DNA of 64,000 nt from positions 20,901-84,900 of the forward strand of contig JAFTKM010000022.1 in the NCBI GenBank assembly GCA_017453245.1, read 5' to 3'. The translations under genes and the position numbers were made by a program. Below are positions 26,805 through 35,003 of this stretch, one piece after another. The stretch is from Clostridia bacterium (lineage in GTDB: Bacteria > Bacillota > Clostridia > Oscillospirales > CAG-272). Position 1 is the stretch's first letter; the number at the start of each line of letters is the position of its first letter. Below the pieces are notes generated by a model. It saw nothing but the letters and a program-made list of their open reading frames with translations, did not search any database and was not told the DNA's origin.

Positions 26805-27266
26805 TTACGCCTCGGTGTATACCGTGGTGAGCTTGGATATCTCGTCGCGTCCGAGAGCTACCGTCTCGTCGCCCTCCTTGATAAAGACTTTGGAGTCCTC
26901 GTAGGATACGAGTGTGCCGACGAAGGACTTTCTGCCGTCCTTCTGCGAGAAGAGCTTTGCCTCAACGCGCCAGCCGATACAGTAAAGGATATGCTCGTCG
27001 GTGCGAAGGTCTCTCTCAGCTCCGGGGCTGGATACGTCGAGATAATAGAAGCCCTCGATGGGGTCGCACTCGTCGATGATGGGATCGATAGCTCTGTGCA
27101 CCTTCTCGCAATCGTTGATATTGATGCCCGCATCGTTATCAATGGTGATCTCGAGATGGTAGTCGGCACCGACCTTGGAATAGGTAACGTCCCAGATTCT
27201 GTAACCGAGCTCGGTCACGGTGGGAAGTATTGCCTCTCTTACTGTTTCCTTAACGCTTTTCTTCAT
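26805..27266 (-). CDS. rimP: ribosome maturation factor RimP
   Basis: A 153-residue protein needed for 30S subunit assembly. The alpha/beta N-terminal domain (ILPTVTELGYRIWDVTY, LEITIDNDAGININDCEKV) and the SH3-like C-terminal domain are both present, with the conserved YYLDVSSPGAERDL between them. The start at 27266 is chosen because GGAAGAG precedes it and the homologous sequence begins there. It is the first gene of the rimP-nusA-ylxR-ylxQ-infB operon. Confidence 0.92.
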   Translation of the reverse strand: MKKSVKETVREAILPTVTELGYRIWDVTYSKVGADYHLEITIDNDAGININDCEKVHRAIDPIIDECDPIEGFYYLDVSSPGAERDLRTDEHILYCIGWRVEAKLFSQKDGRKSFVGTLVSYEDSKVFIKEGDETVALGRDEISKLTTVYTEA

Positions 27267-27391
27267 TTTACTCTTCCTTTTCCCGCCTTCGCCCGATTGC
27301 ACGCGGTCTTATAGAAGCATTTTATATGCTTTTTCTTAATTCCCGGGTGCTTTTTTCATAGCGAAAACGAATTTGTTTTTACAACAACAGA

Positions 27392-27411
27392 GAGTGACCT
27401 TTCGGTCACTC
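27392..27411 (-). promoter_or_regulatory. stem-loop in the rimP operon leader
   Basis: Stem GAGTGACC (27392-27399) pairs with GGTCACTC (27404-27411); on the transcript strand the loop is GAAA. It lies 20 bp downstream of the rimP promoter, so it is in the 5' leader. Its T-tail is poor, so attenuation is possible but not shown. Confidence 0.45.
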
Positions 27412-27437
27412 CCCATTTCTTTCATATTTCTACGCAC

Positions 27438-27466
27438 ATTATATCATAATTTTTGGGGAAAATCAA
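27438..27466 (-). promoter_or_regulatory. sigma-A promoter of the rimP-nusA-infB operon
   Basis: On the minus strand TTGATT (27466-27461) and TATAAT (27443-27438) are 17 bp apart, giving a leader of about 165 nt before rimP. Confidence 0.65.
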
Positions 27467-27511
27467 TAGCTATATACAATTTTCTCAAAAATATTTTAAA
27501 ATACGTATGTT

Positions 27512-27736
27512 TTACTCGGGATCTCTGTCGTTGGGTGCATCACCGAGAGGATACTTACGGTTCCTCAGGCGGCGCATTCTCGTTTCTCTGGAGATCCTCA
27601 CCATAAGCTTCTCGATACGGCGGACAACGTCGTCGCGCTGTTCCTCAAGCCTATCTGTCTTTGCCTTACGCTGCTTATCCGACATATCGGAAATCATCTT
27701 ATCAGCAAATCTATCTCTTTTCTGAAATAATGCCAT
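27512..27736 (-). CDS. small charged protein of unknown function
   Basis: A 74-residue highly charged protein, largely predicted helix (RLEEQRDDVVRRIEKLMVRI looks like a short coiled coil), ending in a basic stretch and an acidic tail. I do not recognise a family. It is believable as a gene because GGAGGAGA lies before the ATG and it starts 18 bp after the giant repetitive protein on the same strand. It may be a partner of that protein; this is inference from position. Confidence 0.6.
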   Translation of the reverse strand: MALFQKRDRFADKMISDMSDKQRKAKTDRLEEQRDDVVRRIEKLMVRISRETRMRRLRNRKYPLGDAPNDRDPE

Positions 27737-27754
27737 AACTGTCTCCTCCCGAAA

Positions 27755-30700
27755 TTAAAGCGGCCAATGCTTAAGAATGATGTCTAAGTACTTATGGAAG
27801 TTCTCGGGCACGAGAAGCTTGAACGCCTGAATAATGGTCGGGCCCATAAATACCATAGCAACAACGAAGAGCGCGATAAGAGCGAAGATGCTGTATGCAA
27901 TAACCATTGCTCTTTCCTGCTTCTCACGCTTTCTTGCCTTGATGAGTGCTCTGACTGTGGAGCGCTCGATAGACTTCTTAAGGATACGGATATCACGCTT
28001 AGCGATCTTTCTCTCCTTGAGATACTCTCTCTTAACCTTGCCGACGGGTCTTTCCTTCCTTAATATATAATTAGCTCTTGCAAGCTGTCCCTTAAGGTCG
28101 ACAACCTCATCCATCTTATCGAAGATTCTCATCTTCTCATTGCGTGTTACACGGTGCTTGTTAAGCACTCTGAAGTATCTCATGAGCTTTGCGTGAGCCC
28201 ACTTACGAGCTCTGAGAGTCGCCTTTGCTCTGCCCTTGGTGCTACCTCTCATACCGTTTTCGGTACCGGTGTAGAGCTCAAGAAGCTGAGTGTTGATCTC
28301 GTCACGGATGTCGAGAAGTCGCATAAGCTCCTCACGCATTGCAACAAGCTCCTCGCGGTCTGCCTTTGCGGGAAGGTCAACTCTCTCGAAGTCGGTCGCT
28401 ACTACGGAATAGTAACGCTCGTTATCAAGCTTCTCGTACTTGAGCGCGCTTGCAATTCTGGACTTGAGATTCTTAAGCTTTGCTCTGCTGTCACGGAGCC
28501 AATGCTTTTCCTTGCGGGTTCTGTACTCACCGGAGAACTCCTGCTCAACTCTTGCAACCTCGAGCTTGAGTGCGGTGTACTCGGACTGAACTCTTGCCTC
28601 GATCATCTTATTATCGACCTTGCACTGGCTGCGGGAAAGCTCGGAGAGCTTCTTCTTATCGAAGTAGGAAAGTCTTTCCTTCTTGGGTGTTCTTCTTCTG
28701 CTTCTCGCAAGCTTAACGCCCTCAGTGTAGGGGTGAACCTCGGGAAGACCGTAGTTATTGAAGTCGCCATCCCACTCGGGATCGTAGGTCGAGCCGTACT
28801 CAAGCATGAACTTGCCGTACTTCTTAGCTCTCTTAAGGCGCTTCTTGTTTCTCTTGAGTCTGAGGTCGTAATCCTCTGCGAAGTAGAGCATCTCCTCGTT
28901 CTCAAGATTCTTTTCGTATTCCTTGACCGCGCGACGGTCCTTCTCCTCACGCTCAGCGCGCTTGGCGTCCTTAAGCACGGTACGGGTGTCTGCCATCTCA
29001 AGAGATCCGTCCTCGACGTACTTGTCTGCAATGTCAAGTGTCTCGATGTCGTATCTGATCTTCTTAAGACGTCTCTTTTCCTTGTTAACGAGAAGGGCGA
29101 GCTCCTTGTCCTCTCTCTCGGCTCTTCTGATCTCGCGGACGCTGGTTATTCTCGGGATCTTGCCCTCAATAACGTCGCCGGGATTAGCCGCGGTAAGCTC
29201 AAGGAACTTATCGTCAAACTCGTCGGGAAGGTACTCGGGATCGGGATATACAACGCCGTGAGAGCCGGTCTCGTCCGCCTTAATAGCAGCGAGCATATCA
29301 GCCTCAAGAAGCTTCTTATACTTCTTAGCGCGCGCCTTGGTCTCCTTCTCGTCCTGTCTGGCGAGAGCAACCATTTCCTTTTCCTGAGCCTCGGTGTTAA
29401 TATGCTTGCCAAGAGCCTTATCGTATTTGGAGATAAGCTTATCCTCGCGCGCGATCTTGCGTGCGATGTCCTTCTCTACCTTTGCCTCGTGCTTCTTAAG
29501 GTCACGTGCAATTGCGGCATCTGCCTCAGCCTGAAGGTCGTTGGAATACTGGATCTCGTCAAAGGTCTCGGTAATATCGGGATAAATGGATTCGTAGATG
29601 GGCTCAAGAGACTTCTCAGCCTTGGCGATAGCCTTGTCAGCTGCGCGCGCTCTCTCAGCTCTTTCCTTCTCTTCCTTGGTGTACTGCTTGTTAAGAGCAA
29701 GCATCTCTGCCGCCTCTTCCTTCGCAGCGGTTGCCGCGCCGACAGCCTTGTCGTATGCGGCGAGCATCTTTTCTTCACGGTTAGCGCTCTTGGCATTCTG
29801 CTTCTCGAGCTTGTGCGCGTGTCTTGCAAGCTCCTTTTCCGCTATTGCCTCGTTTGCACTCGCTGTCTCGGAAACGTAGAGAGCCTCGTCAAACTGCTCC
29901 TCGTAGTCGGGATATTCGATCTCGTCGAATTCACGAAGAGCCTTATCACTCTTTGCGATAGCCTTTTCTGCCGCGCGAGCCTTTGCCGCTCTTTCCTTTT
30001 CTTCCTTGGTATACTGCTTATTGAGAGCAAGCATCTCTGCTTCCTCCTCAGCAGCTGCCAATGCAGCGCCGGTAGCCTTGTCATAAGCAGCCATCGCCTT
30101 CTCATCGCGATTATTGATGCGATCGTTGCGTTTTGCTAACTTATGTTCACGTTTTGCGAGTTCTTCTGCAGCATTAAGCTCCTTAGCATTTTCAAGCTCG
30201 GTATTGTAAAGAGTCTCGTCGAACTGCTCCTCGTAATCGGGATATACGATCTCGTTGGCTTCCTTAAGAGATCTTTCGCCCTTAGCGATAGCCTTTTCTG
30301 CCGCGCTAAGCTTTGCGGCTCTTTCCTTCTCTTCCTTGGTATACTGCTTGTCGATGGCGAGCATTTCTGCCGCCTTCTCCATATCGGTGATCTCTCTGCC
30401 GGTTGCGTTATCGTAATCCGCCAAGATCTTCTCCTCAGCGGTTGCGTTCTTCAGAAGGCGCTTCTCGGATCTTCTGTATGCGGATTCTGCGGCAGACTGA
30501 GCCTTAGCGTCAGCCTCAGCCTTCTTAGCGGCATCGTAAGCTTCCTTATCAAAGGTCTCGGTGTAATCGGAGTAAACTACCTCTGCGGGCTCAGACTTAG
30601 GAGCGGTCTTGCCCATAGCGGCCTTAGCGGCAGCCTTGGCAGCCTTTTCTCTTGCGATTTCTTCCTTATATGTAAGAAGAAGCTCGTCTCTCTCCTCACG

Positions 30701-33631
30701 CTCGCGGATGATCTTCTCCTCGTGAGTCTCGTACTTATGCTGGCTCTTGGCATCGCGCTTTGCGTCCTTGGAGGCCTTGGCATCATGGCGCTCGGCCGCT
30801 CTGGCTTCTCTGTTTGCCGTATTCTCGGCATCGCGTCTTGCCTTATCGTTTGCCGCCCAGTTGGGATCGTAGCCCTCGTCATAGTTTGCGTCGGGATATA
30901 CGGTCTCCTCTACGGGTGTGGGCTCTTCCTTCTGTGCCGTCTTCTTTACGGGCTTGTTACCGTTATAGAAAGCGACGAGAGCAGCGGCGGTTGCCGCTCT
31001 GTTATTCTTCTTATCCTTAGCCTTCTCGTGAGTAGCTGCAGCGGACTCGTTCTTAGCCTCGTTCTTCTCAGCCTTTCTCTCAGCCTTGGAGTTATCGGGA
31101 GCTACGGGAGCCTTCTTAAATGCGGAAGGATCGTATCCCTCGTCATAGTTGGAATCGTTATATACGGGAGCGGCTACGGGAGTCTCCTTTTTAGCCTCGG
31201 CCTTAGCCTGAGCCTTATCCTCCTTCGCCTTCTGCTTATCCGCAGCGGCTACTGCAAGGAGCGCCTCACGCTCTGCCTTCTTCTCAGCCTTTGCTTCCTG
31301 CTTCTCAAGCTTCTTATCCTGCTTGTTGGCGTATGCATCGGGGGAGAATTCCTTCTTCGCCTTGGGCTCTGCCTTGGCAGGTGCCGCATTAGCGGGTGCA
31401 TTATAGGGCTCGGAATCGCTGAAAACGGGAGTAACTACGGGAGCTACAACGGGCTTGCCGGCTTCCTTAGCCGCGGCCTTATCCTCCTTTGCCTTCTGCT
31501 TATCTGCAGCGGCTACTGCGAGGAGTGCCTCACGCTCTGCCTTCTTCTCAGCCTTTGCATCCTGCTTGTTGGCGTATGCCGCGGGAGAGAATTCCTTTTG
31601 TGCCTTGGGCTCTGCCTTGGCAGGTGCCGCATTAGCGGGTGCGTTGTAGGGCTCAGCATCACCGTAAACTACCGCAGCGGCAGCGGCCTTAGCCGACTTG
31701 TCGCCCTTAGCATTCTTGGCGTCAAGCTCTCTGGCCTTCTCCTCGCCGTAAACAACGGCAAGTGCCTCACGCTGTGCGCGCTTGGAGTCCTTAGCATCCT
31801 TCTTAGCGTCGTAAGCGGCGGTAGAAACAGCCTTGGGAGCGCTCTCCTTAACGGGAGATGCCTTAACGGGAGCAACGTAAGGCTCCGCGTCGGGATGAGC
31901 GGCCTTCTTCTCAGCCTTCTTGCCTCCCGATGCAAGCTGTCTTGCTCTCTCTGCGCCGTAAACAACGGCAAGAGCCTCGAGCTCGGCATTCTGATCCTTC
32001 TTATTCTTCTTTTTATCGTATGCATCAGCGGGAACGTCTACCTGCTTCATAGGAATAGGCGTCGCCTGATTTTCATCAACAGAGTATGCCTCTACCTCAA
32101 CGCCCTCGGAAGCAACAACGCCCATACCGGACTTATCCTCGGGAAGAAGAAGCATAACCTTCTTGGGAGCCTCGGCATTGGTAAGAGGAGCCTGGCTCTG
32201 TGTATTCTCAGCCTGAGCGGGAGCAGCTACGGGAGATGCCGCCGCAGGCGCTGTGTTGTCTGTCTTGGGAGCGTCAGCCTCTGCAGTCTCGACCACGACT
32301 GCGGGAGCCTCGCTGTTATTGTTGCGCTTAGCCGCCTTAAGAGCCTTGAGTCTCAGCTTCTCTGCCGCAGCAGCCTCAAGAAGCGCCGCAGCCTCCTCGA
32401 TGCCGGGATCGATAGGCTTCTCATTTACAGATGCAGGTACAGAGGTGGGAGCCGATGCGGATCCACTCTCGGTAGGCTTGTTTTCGGAATTGTCGCCTGT
32501 GGGAGCCTCTGCTACAGGAGCGGGCTCGGATACGGTGCTCGCGGGCTGATTCTTGGCTGACTTTCTTCTTTTTCTCTCCGCCTTATCGTCGGAAAGGAGA
32601 GCGTTAGCCTCTGCAATACCGGGATCTATCCAAGGGTCCTTTTTGGCAGGAGCGGACTTAGCGGTGCTTGCTGCCTCGCTTGTGCCGGAATTCTTGTCAA
32701 AAGGGGTGTATTCGGGCATGGGCTCGGGCTCAGCGAAATTTGCGAGCTCCTGCTTTGCGCCCAAGAGTGCATTTTCTTTATCATATGTAGGAACGTAAGG
32801 TCTGGTAGCGGCATCATAGCCTGCGCCGAAGGGTACACCTGCTACGCCCATCTGCGAAAGCTCATCCATCTGATCCATGTTGCTAGCCTGAGCCTTCTCT
32901 GTCTCAACGACAGTGGTGGGAGCTACTGCGTCATTACCCGCCTTATTCTTCCTATTCTTTCTATTCTTCCTTTTCTTGCCGCCTGTTTCGGCAACGTCGG
33001 ATGCGTCTACGCCAATGGCAGCCGCTGTTGCGGGAACCGAGAAAGGCATAGTGATGGAATCCGAGGTGAAATCTACGTCCTCACCCTCGTCATCCTCCTG
33101 ATGCTGTTTTACCTCGTTAGCAAACACGGGGAGCTTTCTCTCCTTAGGCTTGATAACGGGTTCCTTTCTCTGAGGTTTACCTCCGTTTTCTCCGTCCGCC
33201 TCATTCTTGAAGGTCGGGAGCTTTCTCTCGGGCTTATTCTGTGCCTCGCCCGAATTGTCGCGCTCGCTTGCAAATGTGGGGGGCGCCTTTCTCTCAGGCT
33301 CGGCAAAAGCCGGCGCCTTTCTTGCAGGTGCCGATTCATTGCTTGCAGGTGCCTCTGCGGGTGCTTCCTCTGCAGGAGCTTCCTCTGCGGGTGCTTCCTC
33401 TGCGGGAGCTTCCTCTGTGGGTGCCTCCTCTGCGGGTGCCTCCTCTGCAGGAGCTTCCTCTGCGGGAGCCTCCTCTGCGGGTGCTTCCTCCGCAGGAGCT
33501 TCCTCAGTCTGGGCAGGAGCGGTGTTCTCTGCCTGTTCCTCGGGAGCAGCAGGGGTGGTAACCTCTACCTTTTCCTCCGGTGTCGGGGAGCTTACCTCTC
33601 CCACGTTCTCGTTTCTAATCTGATCTGCCAT
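27755..33631 (-). CDS. giant repetitive, highly charged, C-terminally membrane-anchored protein
   Basis: A 1958-residue protein with no recognised domain. Residues ~43-95 are an EEAPA repeat. Residues ~100-650 are disordered and rich in Ala/Pro/Lys, with a basic patch (KKRKNRKNRKNK) and a doubled DPGI-x-EA-x-ALL motif. Around 660 and 740 is a doubled YNAPANAAPAKAEPKA block. Five starts of a YPDY-x-E-x-FDE motif lie at residues 1020, 1130, 1240, 1350 and 1462: a ~110-residue repeat containing AYDKATG and MLALNKQYTKEEKERA. Residues ~1480-1900 are basic coiled coil. One membrane helix (~1910-1932) and a 26-residue tail end it. AAAGGA precedes the ATG at 33631. It is likely cytoplasmic and anchored by its C-terminus. 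Confidence 0.85.
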   Translation of the reverse strand: MADQIRNENVGEVSSPTPEEKVEVTTPAAPEEQAENTAPAQTEEAPAEEAPAEEAPAEEAPAEEAPAEEAPTEEAPAEEAPAEEAPAEEAPAEAPASNESAPARKAPAFAEPERKAPPTFASERDNSGEAQNKPERKLPTFKNEADGENGGKPQRKEPVIKPKERKLPVFANEVKQHQEDDEGEDVDFTSDSITMPFSVPATAAAIGVDASDVAETGGKKRKNRKNRKNKAGNDAVAPTTVVETEKAQASNMDQMDELSQMGVAGVPFGAGYDAATRPYVPTYDKENALLGAKQELANFAEPEPMPEYTPFDKNSGTSEAASTAKSAPAKKDPWIDPGIAEANALLSDDKAERKRRKSAKNQPASTVSEPAPVAEAPTGDNSENKPTESGSASAPTSVPASVNEKPIDPGIEEAAALLEAAAAEKLRLKALKAAKRNNNSEAPAVVVETAEADAPKTDNTAPAAASPVAAPAQAENTQSQAPLTNAEAPKKVMLLLPEDKSGMGVVASEGVEVEAYSVDENQATPIPMKQVDVPADAYDKKKNKKDQNAELEALAVVYGAERARQLASGGKKAEKKAAHPDAEPYVAPVKASPVKESAPKAVSTAAYDAKKDAKDSKRAQREALAVVYGEEKARELDAKNAKGDKSAKAAAAAVVYGDAEPYNAPANAAPAKAEPKAQKEFSPAAYANKQDAKAEKKAEREALLAVAAADKQKAKEDKAAAKEAGKPVVAPVVTPVFSDSEPYNAPANAAPAKAEPKAKKEFSPDAYANKQDKKLEKQEAKAEKKAEREALLAVAAADKQKAKEDKAQAKAEAKKETPVAAPVYNDSNYDEGYDPSAFKKAPVAPDNSKAERKAEKNEAKNESAAATHEKAKDKKNNRAATAAALVAFYNGNKPVKKTAQKEEPTPVEETVYPDANYDEGYDPNWAANDKARRDAENTANREARAAERHDAKASKDAKRDAKSQHKYETHEEKIIREREERDELLLTYKEEIAREKAAKAAAKAAMGKTAPKSEPAEVVYSDYTETFDKEAYDAAKKAEADAKAQSAAESAYRRSEKRLLKNATAEEKILADYDNATGREITDMEKAAEMLAIDKQYTKEEKERAAKLSAAEKAIAKGERSLKEANEIVYPDYEEQFDETLYNTELENAKELNAAEELAKREHKLAKRNDRINNRDEKAMAAYDKATGAALAAAEEEAEMLALNKQYTKEEKERAAKARAAEKAIAKSDKALREFDEIEYPDYEEQFDEALYVSETASANEAIAEKELARHAHKLEKQNAKSANREEKMLAAYDKAVGAATAAKEEAAEMLALNKQYTKEEKERAERARAADKAIAKAEKSLEPIYESIYPDITETFDEIQYSNDLQAEADAAIARDLKKHEAKVEKDIARKIAREDKLISKYDKALGKHINTEAQEKEMVALARQDEKETKARAKKYKKLLEADMLAAIKADETGSHGVVYPDPEYLPDEFDDKFLELTAANPGDVIEGKIPRITSVREIRRAEREDKELALLVNKEKRRLKKIRYDIETLDIADKYVEDGSLEMADTRTVLKDAKRAEREEKDRRAVKEYEKNLENEEMLYFAEDYDLRLKRNKKRLKRAKKYGKFMLEYGSTYDPEWDGDFNNYGLPEVHPYTEGVKLARSRRRTPKKERLSYFDKKKLSELSRSQCKVDNKMIEARVQSEYTALKLEVARVEQEFSGEYRTRKEKHWLRDSRAKLKNLKSRIASALKYEKLDNERYYSVVATDFERVDLPAKADREELVAMREELMRLLDIRDEINTQLLELYTGTENGMRGSTKGRAKATLRARKWAHAKLMRYFRVLNKHRVTRNEKMRIFDKMDEVVDLKGQLARANYILRKERPVGKVKREYLKERKIAKRDIRILKKSIERSTVRALIKARKREKQERAMVIAYSIFALIALFVVAMVFMGPTIIQAFKLLVPENFHKYLDIILKHWPL

Positions 33632-33711
33632 TATTAATCCTTTCCGACGTGGTCGCGTCAAAGTAAGATTTCGAAATATTGCTAAAGGCTCATCGCCTTA
33701 CATTAAACCGT

Positions 33712-34128
33712 TTAAATTCTTTTCTCGGGATCGTAGTACTTAAGAAGGAAGTTCATAACGTCGCGTCTTAATACAATACCGATGAAGCAGCCTCTGTCAT
33801 CCACCACGGGGACCGAGTTATGCTCCTTTACGAGCTCGAAGAGCTCATCCATCGTTGAAGTGTGGTACAGCGGCCTCGAGTAAGACGGGTCGATGATCTG
33901 TCCGACCGTTGTCTTCTCAGCCGATTTCATATTAAAGCTCTCTACCGATAAGAAATACTGAAGGATATCGTCGTTTCTCAGCATACCTACGTATTTTCCG
34001 TCGCCGTCAAGAACGGGTATCGCTACGTATCTGTGAAAACGCATCTTTTCAAATCCCTGTCTGACAGTGCTGTCCGCCGTGACGTATTCAACCAGGCTCT
34101 TAGGTATAATGAAACGAAAGATATTCAT
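33712..34128 (-). CDS. CBS domain pair protein
   Basis: A 138-residue protein made of two CBS motifs in tandem: VTADSTVRQGFEKMRFHRYVAIPVLD with LRNDDIL, then LYHTSTMDELFELVKEHNSVPVVDD with LRRDVMNFL. CBS pairs bind adenosyl nucleotides or similar ligands as regulatory modules. No other domain is attached, so it may regulate a partner in trans. The ATG at 34128 is favoured over one a codon upstream because AGGAG is five rather than two bases away. It lies between coaW and the giant protein gene on the same strand. Confidence 0.85.
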   Translation of the reverse strand: MNIFRFIIPKSLVEYVTADSTVRQGFEKMRFHRYVAIPVLDGDGKYVGMLRNDDILQYFLSVESFNMKSAEKTTVGQIIDPSYSRPLYHTSTMDELFELVKEHNSVPVVDDRGCFIGIVLRRDVMNFLLKYYDPEKRI

Positions 34129-34160
34129 CATAGCTCCTTTCGGGTATAGAGTATTCTGTT

Positions 34161-35000
34161 TTATCCGAATGCCGATATCGCGCATCCGATAGCCGTGGAG
34201 AACTCCGAGAGCTCGGGAACAACGAAGCGTACTCCGTATCCGAGATTGTTGAACTCCTCAAACTTAACCTTGCAGGAGTCAAGCCTCGTGAGGTTACCCG
34301 TGAGGACTATATCGGTGACTCCCACAGAGCGCGATGCGAAGATAGAAACCATACCGACCGTCTCGTAGACGAGGTTTGTGATTCCCTTGGCTATATCCGC
34401 CTTGGTGGCAACGTCAGAGACGTTACCGAAGTTTGCCGCGGTCATATCCGCGTTTATCACGGGCTGTGTGCCCGATGCCGTCATATCCTTGATCCTCAGG
34501 TCAACGTTGCCAAGGTCGCCCTCCGCAACGAACTCGCTGATGTGACCGATATCCGCCGCGCCGACAAGCAGCTTTGAGAGTCCGAGAAGCGTTCCGCCGC
34601 CGACTCCCGTACCGCCGAGGTACTTCATCGTACCGTCACTCCCTGCGTGCACGATCGCCGTGCCCGTGCCCATACTGACCACGATCGCGTTCTCAAGCCC
34701 CGAGAGGTACATACCTCCTCTGCCTATGCAGTCGAACTCGGGAACTCTCACGCATTCGATGCCGTAGAGATCGTGCTTGACGTAGGATGATCCCACGCCG
34801 GTCATAAGGACCTTATCTATATCGGATATCTTGATACCGTTTTCGTCCGTAAATTTACCGAAGGCTCCGTAGGTCGCTGTGAGCGGATCGTTTGCCTTGA
34901 CGAGCTGCGGACTTATCAGCTCGCGCTTGCCGTCCTTATCACGGAAGCCGACTATCTTGGTCGTGCTGCCGCCGACGTCTATTCCAATTACTATTCCCAT
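34161..35000 (-). CDS. coaW: type II pantothenate kinase
   Basis: A 279-residue ASKHA-fold kinase that phosphorylates pantothenate, the first step of coenzyme A synthesis. The N-terminal phosphate loop is GIDVGGSTTKIVGF, and GTGTAIVHA followed by GGTGVGGGTLLGLSKLL is the type II signature. Type II enzymes are insensitive to CoA feedback in Staphylococcus; whether that holds here is unknown. It starts three bases after the mutS-like stop and lacks its own good ribosome binding site, so its translation is probably coupled. Confidence 0.9.
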   Translation of the reverse strand: MGIVIGIDVGGSTTKIVGFRDKDGKRELISPQLVKANDPLTATYGAFGKFTDENGIKISDIDKVLMTGVGSSYVKHDLYGIECVRVPEFDCIGRGGMYLSGLENAIVVSMGTGTAIVHAGSDGTMKYLGGTGVGGGTLLGLSKLLVGAADIGHISEFVAEGDLGNVDLRIKDMTASGTQPVINADMTAANFGNVSDVATKADIAKGITNLVYETVGMVSIFASRSVGVTDIVLTGNLTRLDSCKVKFEEFNNLGYGVRFVVPELSEFSTAIGCAISAFG

Positions 35001-35003
35001 TGC

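Noticed and set aside
28154-32560. Two long open frames (661 and 805 codons) antisense to the giant repetitive protein
   Set aside because: The minus-strand frame has a start site, ribosome binding site, periodic repeats and a membrane anchor; the plus-strand frames mirror its codon use only.
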